From positions 1-20,498 of the forward strand of contig CAVFTC010000031.1 in assembly GCA_963625295.1 (NCBI GenBank): a stretch of 20,498 nucleotides of DNA. The letters are read 5' to 3'. This document shows positions 7,274 through 14,534 of this stretch, in pieces; positions within the stretch are counted from its first letter, which is position 1; the number at the start of each line of letters is the position of its first letter. This DNA comes from CAG-488 sp963625295. GTDB lineage: Bacteria; Bacillota; Clostridia; Oscillospirales; Acutalibacteraceae. Both the position numbers and the translations under genes were made by a program. Below the pieces are notes generated by a model that was given only the letters and a program-made list of their open reading frames with translations, searched no databases and had not been told where the DNA came from.

Positions 7274-7316
7274 GAGCCGTGAGGAACTAAATCTGTTCTT
7301 TCACGGCTCGTTTTTT
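7274..7316. terminator. Two-way terminator between the GH39-like gene and the antiporter gene
   Basis: GAGCCGTGA (7274-7282) pairs with TCACGGCTC (7301-7309), and an inner GAAC/GTTC pair extends the stem. TTTTTT follows at 7311-7316 on the plus strand. On the minus strand the mirror tail is TTTTT (7269-7273 complement). The convergent gene ends (7217 plus, 7327 minus) fit use in both directions. Confidence 0.88.
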
Positions 7317-7326
7317 CGCCTTAATA

Positions 7327-8613
7327 TCAATATCCGCCCTCAAGCGAATGGGTCTGAATATCATGAAGCCTTGTTGGGTGGGAATCCTCGTGGTTGTGTG
7401 AACCGAACACAAGCTTCAGAAAAACGGGGCAGAGGATGGAGGAAATTACAATAAGCATAATTGTTGCAATCAGCGGATTGATTCCTCCCGATTCCTTTAT
7501 CAGCGTGTGGCCTGTTGTGTAAACCGCCAATGCGACCTCGCCTCTGGCGATCATGCCGAAGCCGATGGTTGCCGAATCACGGGCGTTATATTTGCAAAGC
7601 CGTGCAACAGAGCCGCAGCCGACGATTTTTCCGATTATTCCGACGGCAACGAACGCAAGACCGAATAGTAAATCAGAGGGCTTAAATGAGCTGAAATCTG
7701 CGCTTATTCCGATATATGCAAAGAATATCGGAGAGAAGATCATATAGCCGTTCGTGAGAACCTTTTTATCAACGAAGTCGGTGTCCTTAAGACCGCTGAG
7801 CATGATTCCGGCAAGGAACGCACCGGTGATGGCAGCAATTCCGAAGAAGGTTTCCGCCGCATATGCGTAAAGGAAGCACACGGCAAGGGCGAAAATGCTT
7901 GTTCTTCTTGTGTGAGGATAATGCTTGCATATCCATACAAAGCCGTATTTGATCGGAAAACCAAGACCGATTCCGACAGCAAAGAAGCCGACGGATTTCA
8001 GCAATGTCATTCCCACGCTGCCGTCACCGTCAAGGCTTGTGATAAGGCTGAGTGCGACGATTCCGAGCACATCATCAATTATCGCTGCGCTGAGAATGGT
8101 CGTACCGACCTTTGTCTTTAGCTTTCCAAGCTCTCGCAGCGTTTCAACGGTAATACCGACGCTTGTTGCGGCAAGAATACAGCCGACAAATAAGGCGTTC
8201 ATGAGCGTTTCATGATCCCTGAGAGTTGAAATTCCACCCATGAAAAGCGCAGTTATAAGCGTGCCGAGCGCTATCGGTACAATAACACCCATTGTGGCGA
8301 CCATTGTTGCGGCAAAGCCGCTTTTTCTCAGCTCTTTTGTGTCTGTTTCAAGTCCGCTCGAGAAAAGAATCAGGATAACGCCGATTTGCGAAAAGGTTTT
8401 CAGAACATCCATTTCCTCCTGCGACGGGTCGATTATACCGTTAAATCCGATTGCGTCGATTTGACCGAATATTGCCGGACCGACGAGCAGACCGGCGATA
8501 ACCATGCCGACAACCTGCGGAAGTCCCAGCATTCTGGAGAGAATGCCCATGCCCTTCGTCGCAAGCAAAATTATAGCAAGATAGTATAGGATTTTCAATA
8601 CATCAAATTCCAT
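7327..8613 (-). CDS. CPA2-family Na+(K+)/H+ antiporter
   Basis: The 428-residue, strongly hydrophobic protein has about 12 membrane segments and belongs to the monovalent cation:proton antiporter-2 family (Kef/NapA/GerN type). Family marks are the opening GLPQVVGMVIAGLLVGP and the paired aspartates D180-D181 in AAIIDDVLGIV, the ion-binding pair of electrogenic exchangers. It ends in a short His-rich tail (GSHNHEDSHPTRLHD) and has no TrkA-N/RCK domain, unlike KefB/C. It exchanges cytoplasmic Na+ or K+ for protons in the cell membrane. The AAGGAAG site at 8621-8627 (minus) and the promoter at 8661-8688 show it is transcribed by itself. In spore-formers, GerN/GrmA relatives act in germination; the nearby spoIVA makes that worth noting, but nothing in the sequence proves it. 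Confidence 0.93.
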   Translation of the reverse strand: MEFDVLKILYYLAIILLATKGMGILSRMLGLPQVVGMVIAGLLVGPAIFGQIDAIGFNGIIDPSQEEMDVLKTFSQIGVILILFSSGLETDTKELRKSGFAATMVATMGVIVPIALGTLITALFMGGISTLRDHETLMNALFVGCILAATSVGITVETLRELGKLKTKVGTTILSAAIIDDVLGIVALSLITSLDGDGSVGMTLLKSVGFFAVGIGLGFPIKYGFVWICKHYPHTRRTSIFALAVCFLYAYAAETFFGIAAITGAFLAGIMLSGLKDTDFVDKKVLTNGYMIFSPIFFAYIGISADFSSFKPSDLLFGLAFVAVGIIGKIVGCGSVARLCKYNARDSATIGFGMIARGEVALAVYTTGHTLIKESGGINPLIATIMLIVISSILCPVFLKLVFGSHNHEDSHPTRLHDIQTHSLEGGY

Positions 8614-8660
8614 TTTGACACTTCCTTTTTGAACAACGGTTTGCTTTTGTACAATGAATA

Positions 8661-8688
8661 ATTATACTACTTATATTGTGATTGTCAA
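8661..8688 (-). promoter_or_regulatory. Consensus sigma-A promoter for the antiporter gene
   Basis: On the minus strand TTGACA (8683-8688) is followed after 16 bases by TATAAT (8661-8666): both hexamers are perfect consensus. It lies between the spoIVA stop (8700) and the antiporter start (8613), so vegetative expression independent of spoIVA is expected. Confidence 0.87.
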
Positions 8689-8699
8689 CGAAAAATATA

Positions 8700-10184
8700 T
8701 CATAAAATTATGCAAATTAAACCGCTGCAGCCCTCGTTAATCACCTTTTCAAGCGTTTCCTGAAGCTTCATTCTTGCGTCCGTCGGCATTCTGAAAAGCT
8801 TGTTGTGCAAGCCCTCGTTGACAAGCTCATGCAGGGATTTGCCGAAAATATTCGATTCCCAGATCTGAGTTGGTTTTTCCTCAAACTCCTTGAGGAGATA
8901 CATTACAAGATCCTCGGACTGGGATTCGCTGCCGACAAGGGGAGCGACCTCCGTGTTCGTGTTTACCTTCATCATATGAATTGACGGTGCGGAAGCCTTA
9001 AGCCGAACTCCGTACTTACCACCCTGCTTCATGATTTCCGGTTCCTCAAGATGAAGCTCATCCATTGTCGGCATGACTATTCCGTAGCCTGTCGCTTCAA
9101 CCTCGTCGAGTGCGTTTTTGATTCTGTCATAGGATTTTTTCGTTTGAGCAAGCTCGCCGATACAGCTCATCAGATCCTCTTCGTTCTCTATATTAAGCTT
9201 TGTCTTTTCGGCAAGAATTTTGTAAAACATGCTGCTTTCTACGCTTGCTCCAATAACTGCGCTGCCGTCGGAAAGGTCAAGGCTTTTCATGATGGTTTTA
9301 CCGAGGTATTTGCAGCGGTTCAGGCTTGCGGAAAATGTGTTTGTGTCACGAATTCGATTGAGAGAGGAAGCCTTCTTTTTGATGCTGTCGAATATATCAC
9401 GCTTCAGCCAGTGCGTCTTTTCAAGCGCAGTTACCCAACCGGGAAGCTCAACGCAGATCTCCTGAATCGGGAATTCAAACAGTATCTGCGCAAGAACAGC
9501 TTTGATCTTTTCCTCGTCAAGCTCAAGGCAGTTGACGGGCATGACCGGGACATTGTATTTGGTGGAAAGCTCACTACCCAATTTTCTTGCGGACTCGCTT
9601 TCAGGCTCGGTGCAGTTCAAAAGCACGATAAACGGCTTGTTCAGCTCCTTTAATTCGTCGACGACTCTTTCCTCCGCTTCGGCATATTCTTCCCTCGGAA
9701 TGTCGCTGATCGATCCGTCCGTTGTAACGACAAGGCCAATCGTCGAATGCTCCGTTATTACCTTTTGCGTTCCTATTTCCGCTGCCATGTTGAAAGGGAT
9801 CTCCTTTTCAAACCAAGGTGTTTTGACCATTCTCGGCTGGTCGTTTTCGATATATCCGAGGGAGCTTGGAACGATGTAGCCTACGCAATCTATCATTCTG
9901 ACGCTGAAATGCGCATTGTCGGGAAGATTGATTTCAACGGCGTTTTCGGGAATGAATTTCGGCTCGGTCGTCATTATCGTTCTTCCCGACGCTGATTGAG
10001 GCAATTCGTCCGTTGCACGCTCCTTCTTTGCGGAATCTTCTATATTCGGAATGACGAGCGAATCCATAAATCTTTTTATAAAGGTGGATTTGCCCGTCCT
10101 GACCGGACCGACAACACCGATATAGATGTCGCCTCCGGTTCTTGTTTGAATGTCCTTGTAAATGCTTGTACTTGCAGCTGACAT
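8700..10184 (-). CDS. spoIVA: Stage IV sporulation protein A (spore coat basement ATPase)
   Basis: The 494-residue product matches the length of SpoIVA (about 492 in Bacillus subtilis). SpoIVA is an ATP-hydrolysing, polymer-forming protein made in the mother cell that coats the forespore, anchors the coat and is needed for cortex formation. The Walker A motif GPVRTGKS is at residues 26-33 and the motif-3-like RMIDCVGYIVPS follows near residue 93. The N-terminus (SIYKDIQTRTGGDIYIGVVG) and the end (EGCSGLICIIL) are strongly conserved in the family. The ATG at 10182-10184 is set by a GGAGGAG site (10190-10196 minus). The stop is TGA at 8700-8702 with no terminator after it. It marks this genome as that of an endospore-former, or one descended from spore-formers. 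Confidence 0.97.
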   Translation of the reverse strand: MSAASTSIYKDIQTRTGGDIYIGVVGPVRTGKSTFIKRFMDSLVIPNIEDSAKKERATDELPQSASGRTIMTTEPKFIPENAVEINLPDNAHFSVRMIDCVGYIVPSSLGYIENDQPRMVKTPWFEKEIPFNMAAEIGTQKVITEHSTIGLVVTTDGSISDIPREEYAEAEERVVDELKELNKPFIVLLNCTEPESESARKLGSELSTKYNVPVMPVNCLELDEEKIKAVLAQILFEFPIQEICVELPGWVTALEKTHWLKRDIFDSIKKKASSLNRIRDTNTFSASLNRCKYLGKTIMKSLDLSDGSAVIGASVESSMFYKILAEKTKLNIENEEDLMSCIGELAQTKKSYDRIKNALDEVEATGYGIVMPTMDELHLEEPEIMKQGGKYGVRLKASAPSIHMMKVNTNTEVAPLVGSESQSEDLVMYLLKEFEEKPTQIWESNIFGKSLHELVNEGLHNKLFRMPTDARMKLQETLEKVINEGCSGLICIIL

Positions 10185-10221
10185 TGCTTCTCCTCCGTTC
10201 AGGCTCTGTTTTATTTGTAAA

Positions 10222-10249
10222 TACTTATGAGCGTCGGAAGAGAATTATG
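10222..10249 (-). promoter_or_regulatory. Possible sigma-E (mother-cell) promoter of spoIVA
   Basis: On the minus strand CATAAT (10244-10249) is followed after 14 bases by CATAAGTA (10222-10229). The sigma-E consensus is roughly (G/T)(A/C)ATA(A/T)(A/T), then 14-15 bases, then CATACA-T. The -35 fits well and the -10 shares CATA only. It lies about 40 bases before the ATG, and spoIVA is a known sigma-E gene in Bacillus. Confidence 0.4.
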
Positions 10250-10259
10250 TGTACCGGCG

Positions 10260-10285
10260 AAAAAAAGACCTCCGCACGGGAGACC
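10260..10285 (-). terminator. Intrinsic terminator of the hydroxyacid dehydrogenase gene
   Basis: Read on the minus strand, GGTCTCC (10279-10285) pairs with GGAGGTC (10267-10273) with two G-U pairs and the 5-base loop CGTGC, and is followed by seven T residues (10260-10266). It separates this gene from spoIVA. Confidence 0.72.
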
Positions 10286-10290
10286 ATGAG

Positions 10291-11250
10291 TTATTTATTT
10301 ACAACATTTACGGGTGAGCCGTCGAGAAAGGCTTTGAGATTGGAATAAACAATATCAATCAAACGAACTCTCGCCTCGTAGCCTGCCCATGCGATGTGAG
10401 GGGTTATGATACAGTTTTTGCAGGAGAGCAGGGGATTGTCGGCCTTCGGCGGTTCACAGGAAAGAACATCAATCGCAGCTCCGGCTATTTTGCCGCTATT
10501 GAGTGCTTCGGCAAGCGCAGCTTCATCAATAATCGGACCTCTTGCTGTGTTAACGATTATCGCATTGCTTTTCATTTTTGCAATAAACTCCGAATTGACA
10601 AGACCTTTTGTTTCATCTGTCAACGGGCAGTGGAAGGAAATAATATCGCTTTTTTCTGCAATCTCGTCAAGAGACGCAAACTTGAAGCTTTTGTAGCTCG
10701 GTTGCGGCTTGGGGTTATGAACATTGCAGAGAATATTCATCCCGAAGGCGTCAGCAATTTTTGCAACCTCATTGCCGATTTTTCCGAACCCGACAATGCC
10801 GATCGTTTTTCCGGACAGCTCAATAAGCGGAGTTTTTTGAAAGCTGAAATCCTTGCAGGCAACCCATTCGCCGTTGTGAACTGCCGCATCATGAACGGCG
10901 ACCCTGTTGTAGAATTCGAGGATAAGCGCAAAGGTGAGCTGAGCGACTGCCGAGGTCGAATATGTCGGAACATTGCAGACGGTTACGCCGTGCCTTTTTG
11001 CCGATTCCGTATCGACGATGTTATAGCCTGTTGCCAGAACGCCGATATATTTGAGCTGCGGAAGCTGCGAAATGATCTCGTCGTCAATAATAACCTTGTT
11101 GTCAAGAATTATTTGAGCGTCCTTGCATCTTTCAACAATCTCGTCGTGTGATGTTCTGTCATATACGCAAAGCTCTCCGAGCTTCTCAAACTTTTCCCAG
11201 CTTAAATCTCCGGGATTTGTCGTGTATGCATCTAAAATTACAATTTTCAT
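10291..11250 (-). CDS. NAD(P)-dependent D-2-hydroxyacid dehydrogenase (glycerate dehydrogenase/hydroxypyruvate reductase-like)
   Basis: The 319-residue cytoplasmic enzyme belongs to the D-isomer-specific 2-hydroxyacid dehydrogenase family, which reversibly reduces 2-oxoacids such as hydroxypyruvate, glyoxylate or pyruvate. The Rossmann motif G-F-G-K-I-G spans 154-159 in GIVGFGKIG. The catalytic triad is R237 (NTARGP), E266 (SCEPP) and H285 (TPHIAWAG). The Trp in HIAWA, next to the catalytic His, and the overall sequence are typical of glycerate dehydrogenase (HprA-like) clostridial proteins; the substrate is still inference. A GGAGG site (11258-11262 minus) sets the ATG. It has its own promoter and terminator, so it is a single-gene transcript. 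Confidence 0.92.
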   Translation of the reverse strand: MKIVILDAYTTNPGDLSWEKFEKLGELCVYDRTSHDEIVERCKDAQIILDNKVIIDDEIISQLPQLKYIGVLATGYNIVDTESAKRHGVTVCNVPTYSTSAVAQLTFALILEFYNRVAVHDAAVHNGEWVACKDFSFQKTPLIELSGKTIGIVGFGKIGNEVAKIADAFGMNILCNVHNPKPQPSYKSFKFASLDEIAEKSDIISFHCPLTDETKGLVNSEFIAKMKSNAIIVNTARGPIIDEAALAEALNSGKIAGAAIDVLSCEPPKADNPLLSCKNCIITPHIAWAGYEARVRLIDIVYSNLKAFLDGSPVNVVNK

Positions 11251-11280
11251 GTCATTACCTCCAACAAAGTGACTAAGTAG

Positions 11281-11309
11281 ATTATAATATATTTTGCTGC
11301 GTTTGTGAA
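11281..11309 (-). promoter_or_regulatory. Sigma-A promoter for the hydroxyacid dehydrogenase gene
   Basis: On the minus strand TTCACA (11304-11309) and TATAAT (11281-11286) are 17 bases apart, upstream of the GGAGG site and the ATG at 11250. Confidence 0.75.
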
Positions 11310-11354
11310 GAGGATAGAAAGTTTTTTCTTTAATTTTTATTTATGGAAATTAAA

Positions 11355-11383
11355 TTGACCTGCAAAATATTAAGTGGTAAAAT
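11355..11383 (+). promoter_or_regulatory. Sigma-A promoter for the 96-residue hypothetical gene
   Basis: TTGACC (11355-11360) and TAAAAT (11378-11383) are 17 bases apart, each one base from consensus. The leader to the ATG at 11407 is only about 17 bases. Confidence 0.65.
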
Positions 11384-11406
11384 AAAGAAAAAAGGGCGGC
11401 GTCTGT

Positions 11407-11697
11407 ATGAATCCGTTTAAAGTAGAAAGGGCTATAAGAGAAAGCAATAAAAATGACACACAAATTTGTGTCGATACTCTCAGCGAGCTTTGCGGCGGCA
11501 GAGTTAAGCACGCCTTTCTTCGTATGTCGAACGAAACCTTTCTTTGTGCAGAGAGCGGCGGTTTTCCACGGCATTGGGTTGAGGGTCTTAAGCTCCACAG
11601 CTGGGTAACTCTTTGGTTCTACCATCCGGAAAGAGCTAAGGCAACACTGCAGCCCAAAATATACGATGAATTGCAGATCCGTGAACAAATAAATTGA
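11407..11697 (+). CDS. Hypothetical 96-residue protein, unrecognised
   Basis: I do not recognise this small protein. It has no signal peptide or membrane segment, carries three cysteines (C22, C29, C47) and two Trp-containing segments (HWVEGL and SWVTLWFYHPERAK), and starts with a basic, likely helical stretch (VERAIRESNK). The middle (FLRMSNETFLCAESGGFPRHWVEG) looks like beta strands ending in a turn, so a compact cytoplasmic fold is likely. A good promoter lies directly upstream and an AAAGGG site at 11391-11396 lies 10 bases before the ATG, which supports a real gene. A repeat copy and a terminator follow. The reverse-strand frame of similar length over the same bases lacks such signals. 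Confidence 0.7.
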   Translation: MNPFKVERAIRESNKNDTQICVDTLSELCGGRVKHAFLRMSNETFLCAESGGFPRHWVEGLKLHSWVTLWFYHPERAKATLQPKIYDELQIREQIN

Positions 11698-11708
11698 ACA
11701 AAACAACT

Positions 11709-11740
11709 AAGGCAATACCGCACAATTAAGGCACACGCCT
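11709..11740. repeat. Palindromic intergenic repeat, copy 2 (left arm and loop only)
   Basis: AAGGCAATACCGCACAATTA followed by AGGCACACGCCT matches the left arm and loop of the copy at 14469-14514 with about three changes. The complementary right arm (ATTGTGCGGTATTGC) is absent; the sequence after 11741 is unrelated to it. Confidence 0.7.
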
Positions 11741-11787
11741 TGCTTGAATATGTTCCCGTCATGTTGCACAAAAATTCCTTGACTTGC

Positions 11788-11815
11788 AATGGCTGACAGG
11801 TTCAGCCATTTTTTT
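11788..11815 (+). terminator. Intrinsic terminator after the 96-residue gene
   Basis: AATGGCTGA (11788-11796) pairs perfectly with TCAGCCATT (11802-11810) around the 5-base loop CAGGT. A run of seven T residues spans 11809-11815. Confidence 0.87.
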
Positions 11816-11816
11816 G

Positions 11817-11845
11817 TTGCTATCGCAGAGCCGTTGTGTTATAAT
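11817..11845 (+). promoter_or_regulatory. Extended -10 promoter for the GH13/LRR unit
   Basis: TTGCTA (11817-11822) and TATAAT (11840-11845) are 17 bases apart, and TGT directly before the -10 makes an extended -10. The -35 begins two bases after the T-run of the upstream terminator. The leader before the ATG at 11862 is only about 10 bases and carries GAGGTG (11851-11856). Confidence 0.75.
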
Positions 11846-11861
11846 GAATTGAGGTGATTAT

Positions 11862-13535
11862 ATGTCAGATATTAAAAAAACCTGGTATAAAGAAATGTGT
11901 GTTTATCAAATCTGGACGAGAAGCTTCTGCGACAGCAACGGCGACGGCATAGGCGATCTTCCGGGTGTTTATTCCAAGCTCGATTACCTCAAGGAATTAG
12001 GTGTTGACGGAATATGGTTTTCGCCGATTTACCCTTCGCCGAACGCTGATTACGGCTATGATATTTCGGATTACAGGAATATTAACCCTGAGTTCGGAAC
12101 TCTCGAGGATTTCAAAAAAATTCTTAACGGTGCTCATGAGCGAGGCATGAGGGTATTCATGGATCTTGTTGTCAATCATACCTCCGACGAGCATGAATGG
12201 TTCAAGGAGAGCGCAAAAAGCGTTGACAATCCCTATCATGATTACTATATTTGGCGCAAGGGCAAGGGCGACAATCCGCCTAACAACTGGCTTTCGACCT
12301 TTGAGGGCGGCGCATGGGAATACAACCCCGATATTGACGAATATTATCTTCATGTTTTTGCTAAGAAGCAGCCTGATCTCAATATGGACAATCCAAAGGT
12401 GCGTCAAGAGGTCAAGGATATAATGCGATATTGGCTCGATATGGGCGTTGACGGCTTCCGTGAGGATGTTATAACCTTTATTTCAAAGCGTGAGGGCTTG
12501 CCGAACGGCATTCCGCTTCCCGTTGCGACAGGCGTTGAGCATTACAAGCACGGACCTCATCTTGAAGAATATCTTGACGAATTCAAGCGTGATGTTTACG
12601 ACCATTACGACTGCTTCACGGTCGGCGAGGGTCCGATGTCGGATATTAAAATGGCAAAGGAGTTTGTTACCGAGGGACCGAAGCAGAAGCTTAACATGAT
12701 GATCTCCTTTGAGCACATGAATGCCAACTGCTTTATGGTAGATTGGGTTAAAACGCCGTTCAGCCTTATCAAGCTTAAATCGACATTATCGAAGTGGCAG
12801 TATGGCTTGTACGGCAAGGGCTGGAATTGCCTTTACATCGAAAATCACGATCATGCGAGAATCATTGAGCGCTACGGCAATATAAACTACCGAGTTGAAA
12901 GCGGTAAAATGCTTGCGGCAATGTATTTCCTGCTTTGCGGCACGCCGTTTATTTATCAGGGACAGGAGATCGGCATGACGAACCTGCTTTTTGATAAAAT
13001 TTCCGACTATAAGGATGTTATGACCTTTAATAACTGGCGCGTCTTTAAAAAGCTCGGCTACAGTGAAAAGAGATTTTTGAAGCTGGCAAAGGATGTTAGC
13101 CGAGAGAATGCAAGAACTCCCGTTCAGTGGTCGGAGGATAAGAACGCAGGCTTCACCACCGGTGAGCCATGGTTTAAAATCAATCCGAATTATAAAGATA
13201 TAAATGTTGAGGACGATCTCAAAAATCCGGATTCTATCCTCAATTTCTACAAAAAGCTCATTAAGCTCAGGAAAGAAAACGAGGTTCTTATCTACGGAAA
13301 ATATAAGGAATTCGATCATTTAAATCCGTTCCTTTATACCTATGAGAGAACGCTCGGAAACGACAGAGTTTTGGTAGTTTGCTCGTTTAAGGAAGGCTCG
13401 GTCAGGTTTAAAGCACCGAAGGGCTATGACCTCTCAAAGGGCGAGCTTGTTCTTTCCAATTATTCCGATAACAGGGTTATCAACAACGGATTCGTGACCA
13501 AGCCGTACGAGGTCAGGGTATATATGTTTAAATAA
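11862..13535 (+). CDS. GH13 alpha-glucosidase, oligo-1,6-glucosidase type
   Basis: The 557-residue cytoplasmic enzyme hydrolyses alpha-glucosidic bonds at the non-reducing end of short oligosaccharides such as isomaltose, panose or maltose. The N-terminus (WYKEMCVYQIWTRSF, then DSNGDGIGDLPG) is the classic start of GH13 subfamily 31. Catalytic residues are nucleophile D202 (GFREDV), acid/base E256 (VGEG) and transition-state Asp D330 (ENHDHAR), almost the same spacing as Bacillus oligo-1,6-glucosidase (199/255/329). The residue after the nucleophile is Val203, which in this subfamily goes with alpha-1,6 rather than alpha-1,4 preference. Glu stands before the nucleophile where most relatives have Met. 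No signal peptide is present. An LRR gene starts 13 bases after its stop. Confidence 0.94.
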   Translation: MSDIKKTWYKEMCVYQIWTRSFCDSNGDGIGDLPGVYSKLDYLKELGVDGIWFSPIYPSPNADYGYDISDYRNINPEFGTLEDFKKILNGAHERGMRVFMDLVVNHTSDEHEWFKESAKSVDNPYHDYYIWRKGKGDNPPNNWLSTFEGGAWEYNPDIDEYYLHVFAKKQPDLNMDNPKVRQEVKDIMRYWLDMGVDGFREDVITFISKREGLPNGIPLPVATGVEHYKHGPHLEEYLDEFKRDVYDHYDCFTVGEGPMSDIKMAKEFVTEGPKQKLNMMISFEHMNANCFMVDWVKTPFSLIKLKSTLSKWQYGLYGKGWNCLYIENHDHARIIERYGNINYRVESGKMLAAMYFLLCGTPFIYQGQEIGMTNLLFDKISDYKDVMTFNNWRVFKKLGYSEKRFLKLAKDVSRENARTPVQWSEDKNAGFTTGEPWFKINPNYKDINVEDDLKNPDSILNFYKKLIKLRKENEVLIYGKYKEFDHLNPFLYTYERTLGNDRVLVVCSFKEGSVRFKAPKGYDLSKGELVLSNYSDNRVINNGFVTKPYEVRVYMFK

Positions 13536-13548
13536 GTGGTGATGCAAT

Positions 13549-14466
13549 ATGAAAAATGCTATTAAGGTTCTCTGCTTTACGCTTGCTGTTATAATTCTCG
13601 GCACATCTGCGTTTCTGGTTTATTTCAAATGGGACAAATCGGAGTTTGAATATGTTGACGGTACGGAGAAAGGAACGGTGATGATAACCGGCTACAAGGG
13701 CGAGAGCAAGGATGTTAAAATTCCGTCAAGGCTCAGAGGAAAGAGCGTCACGCAAATCGATGACACTGCATTTGAGGATAGCGACATCACCTCGATCGAA
13801 ATCGGGGATAATGTTACATATATCGGAATGAGCGCATTCAGAGGCTGTAAATCCTTAAAGACCGTCAAGCTCGGTAAATCGCTTCTCAACATTGACGAGG
13901 GCTGCTTCAATGACTGCACCTCGCTTGAGGGAATCACCCTGCCGAAAAGTCTTGAAAAGCTCGGAGGCAGCATCTTTGCCGGCTGTACATCGCTTAAAAA
14001 TGTTGAGCTTGAAGATGGCGGCAACTTCATAATAAAGGACGGAGTTCTTCTTTCTTCGGACATGAAAACGCTTTATTTTGCATTACCGTATGCAAATCTC
14101 GGCAATTATACCTGTCCGGACGAGGTAGAAACGATAAATTCTCTTGCGTTCTATAACTGTCCGTCGCTTACAGGCTTCACTTTTTCCAACAAGGTTAAGG
14201 CTATACCGCAGGGCATGTTTGTGCTTTGCACGGGAATGAAGGAATTAACTCTCTCGGATTCCGTTACACAGATAGGCTCCGTTATTCTGACAAAATCCGG
14301 AATCAAAACCGTAACGATTCCGGCGTCGGTAAAGGTGATTGACAAATACGCCTTCACTCAGTCGGACGGAACGAACGATAAGGATCTTGTGATAAAAACA
14401 ACGGCCGGTTCTAAGGCTGAAAGCTTTGCAAAGGAAAACAGCATTAAAATTGAATACATTAAATAA
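13549..14466 (+). CDS. Membrane-anchored BspA-like leucine-rich-repeat protein
   Basis: The 305-residue protein has one N-terminal hydrophobic segment (about residues 7-26, VLCFTLAVIILGTSAFLVYF) that acts as a signal anchor or uncleaved signal peptide. It is followed by BspA-type (LRR_5) repeats from about residue 50 to 285. The repeat pattern is visible in phrases such as ITSIEIGDNVTYIGMSAFRGC, SLKTVKLGKSL and SLEGITLPKSL, each about 23 residues. BspA-like proteins are surface binding proteins; the partner is unknown. It has no sorting signal or lipobox. It follows the GH13 gene by 13 bases and probably depends on its transcription; the ribosome site is weak (GTGGTG at 13536-13541). The link to a cytoplasmic glucosidase is unexplained. 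Confidence 0.88.
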   Translation: MKNAIKVLCFTLAVIILGTSAFLVYFKWDKSEFEYVDGTEKGTVMITGYKGESKDVKIPSRLRGKSVTQIDDTAFEDSDITSIEIGDNVTYIGMSAFRGCKSLKTVKLGKSLLNIDEGCFNDCTSLEGITLPKSLEKLGGSIFAGCTSLKNVELEDGGNFIIKDGVLLSSDMKTLYFALPYANLGNYTCPDEVETINSLAFYNCPSLTGFTFSNKVKAIPQGMFVLCTGMKELTLSDSVTQIGSVILTKSGIKTVTIPASVKVIDKYAFTQSDGTNDKDLVIKTTAGSKAESFAKENSIKIEYIK

Positions 14467-14468
14467 AT

Positions 14469-14514
14469 GCAATACCGCACAATTGAGGCATACACCCCGA
14501 TTGTGCGGTATTGC
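14469..14514. repeat. Palindromic intergenic repeat, copy 3 (complete, perfect 15-bp stem)
   Basis: GCAATACCGCACAAT (14469-14483) is exactly complementary to ATTGTGCGGTATTGC (14500-14514), with a 16-base loop beginning TGAGGCATACACC. It begins two bases after the LRR gene's stop and lies between convergent genes, so it can act as a terminator although its T-tracts are poor on both sides. Related copies lie at 7216-7260 and 11709-11740. Confidence 0.9.
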
Positions 14515-14534
14515 GTTTGTTATCGTGAACCGTA

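Noticed and set aside
10396..11151. Forward frame of 251 codons opposite the hydroxyacid dehydrogenase
   Set aside because: The reverse-strand dehydrogenase has the Rossmann motif and the full R-E-H triad; the forward translation has no family features.
11350..11706. Reverse-strand frame of 118 codons opposite the 96-residue gene
   Set aside because: Lacks promoter and ribosome site, while the forward frame has both. Its composition (many Ser, Phe, Cys) is typical of a shadow frame.
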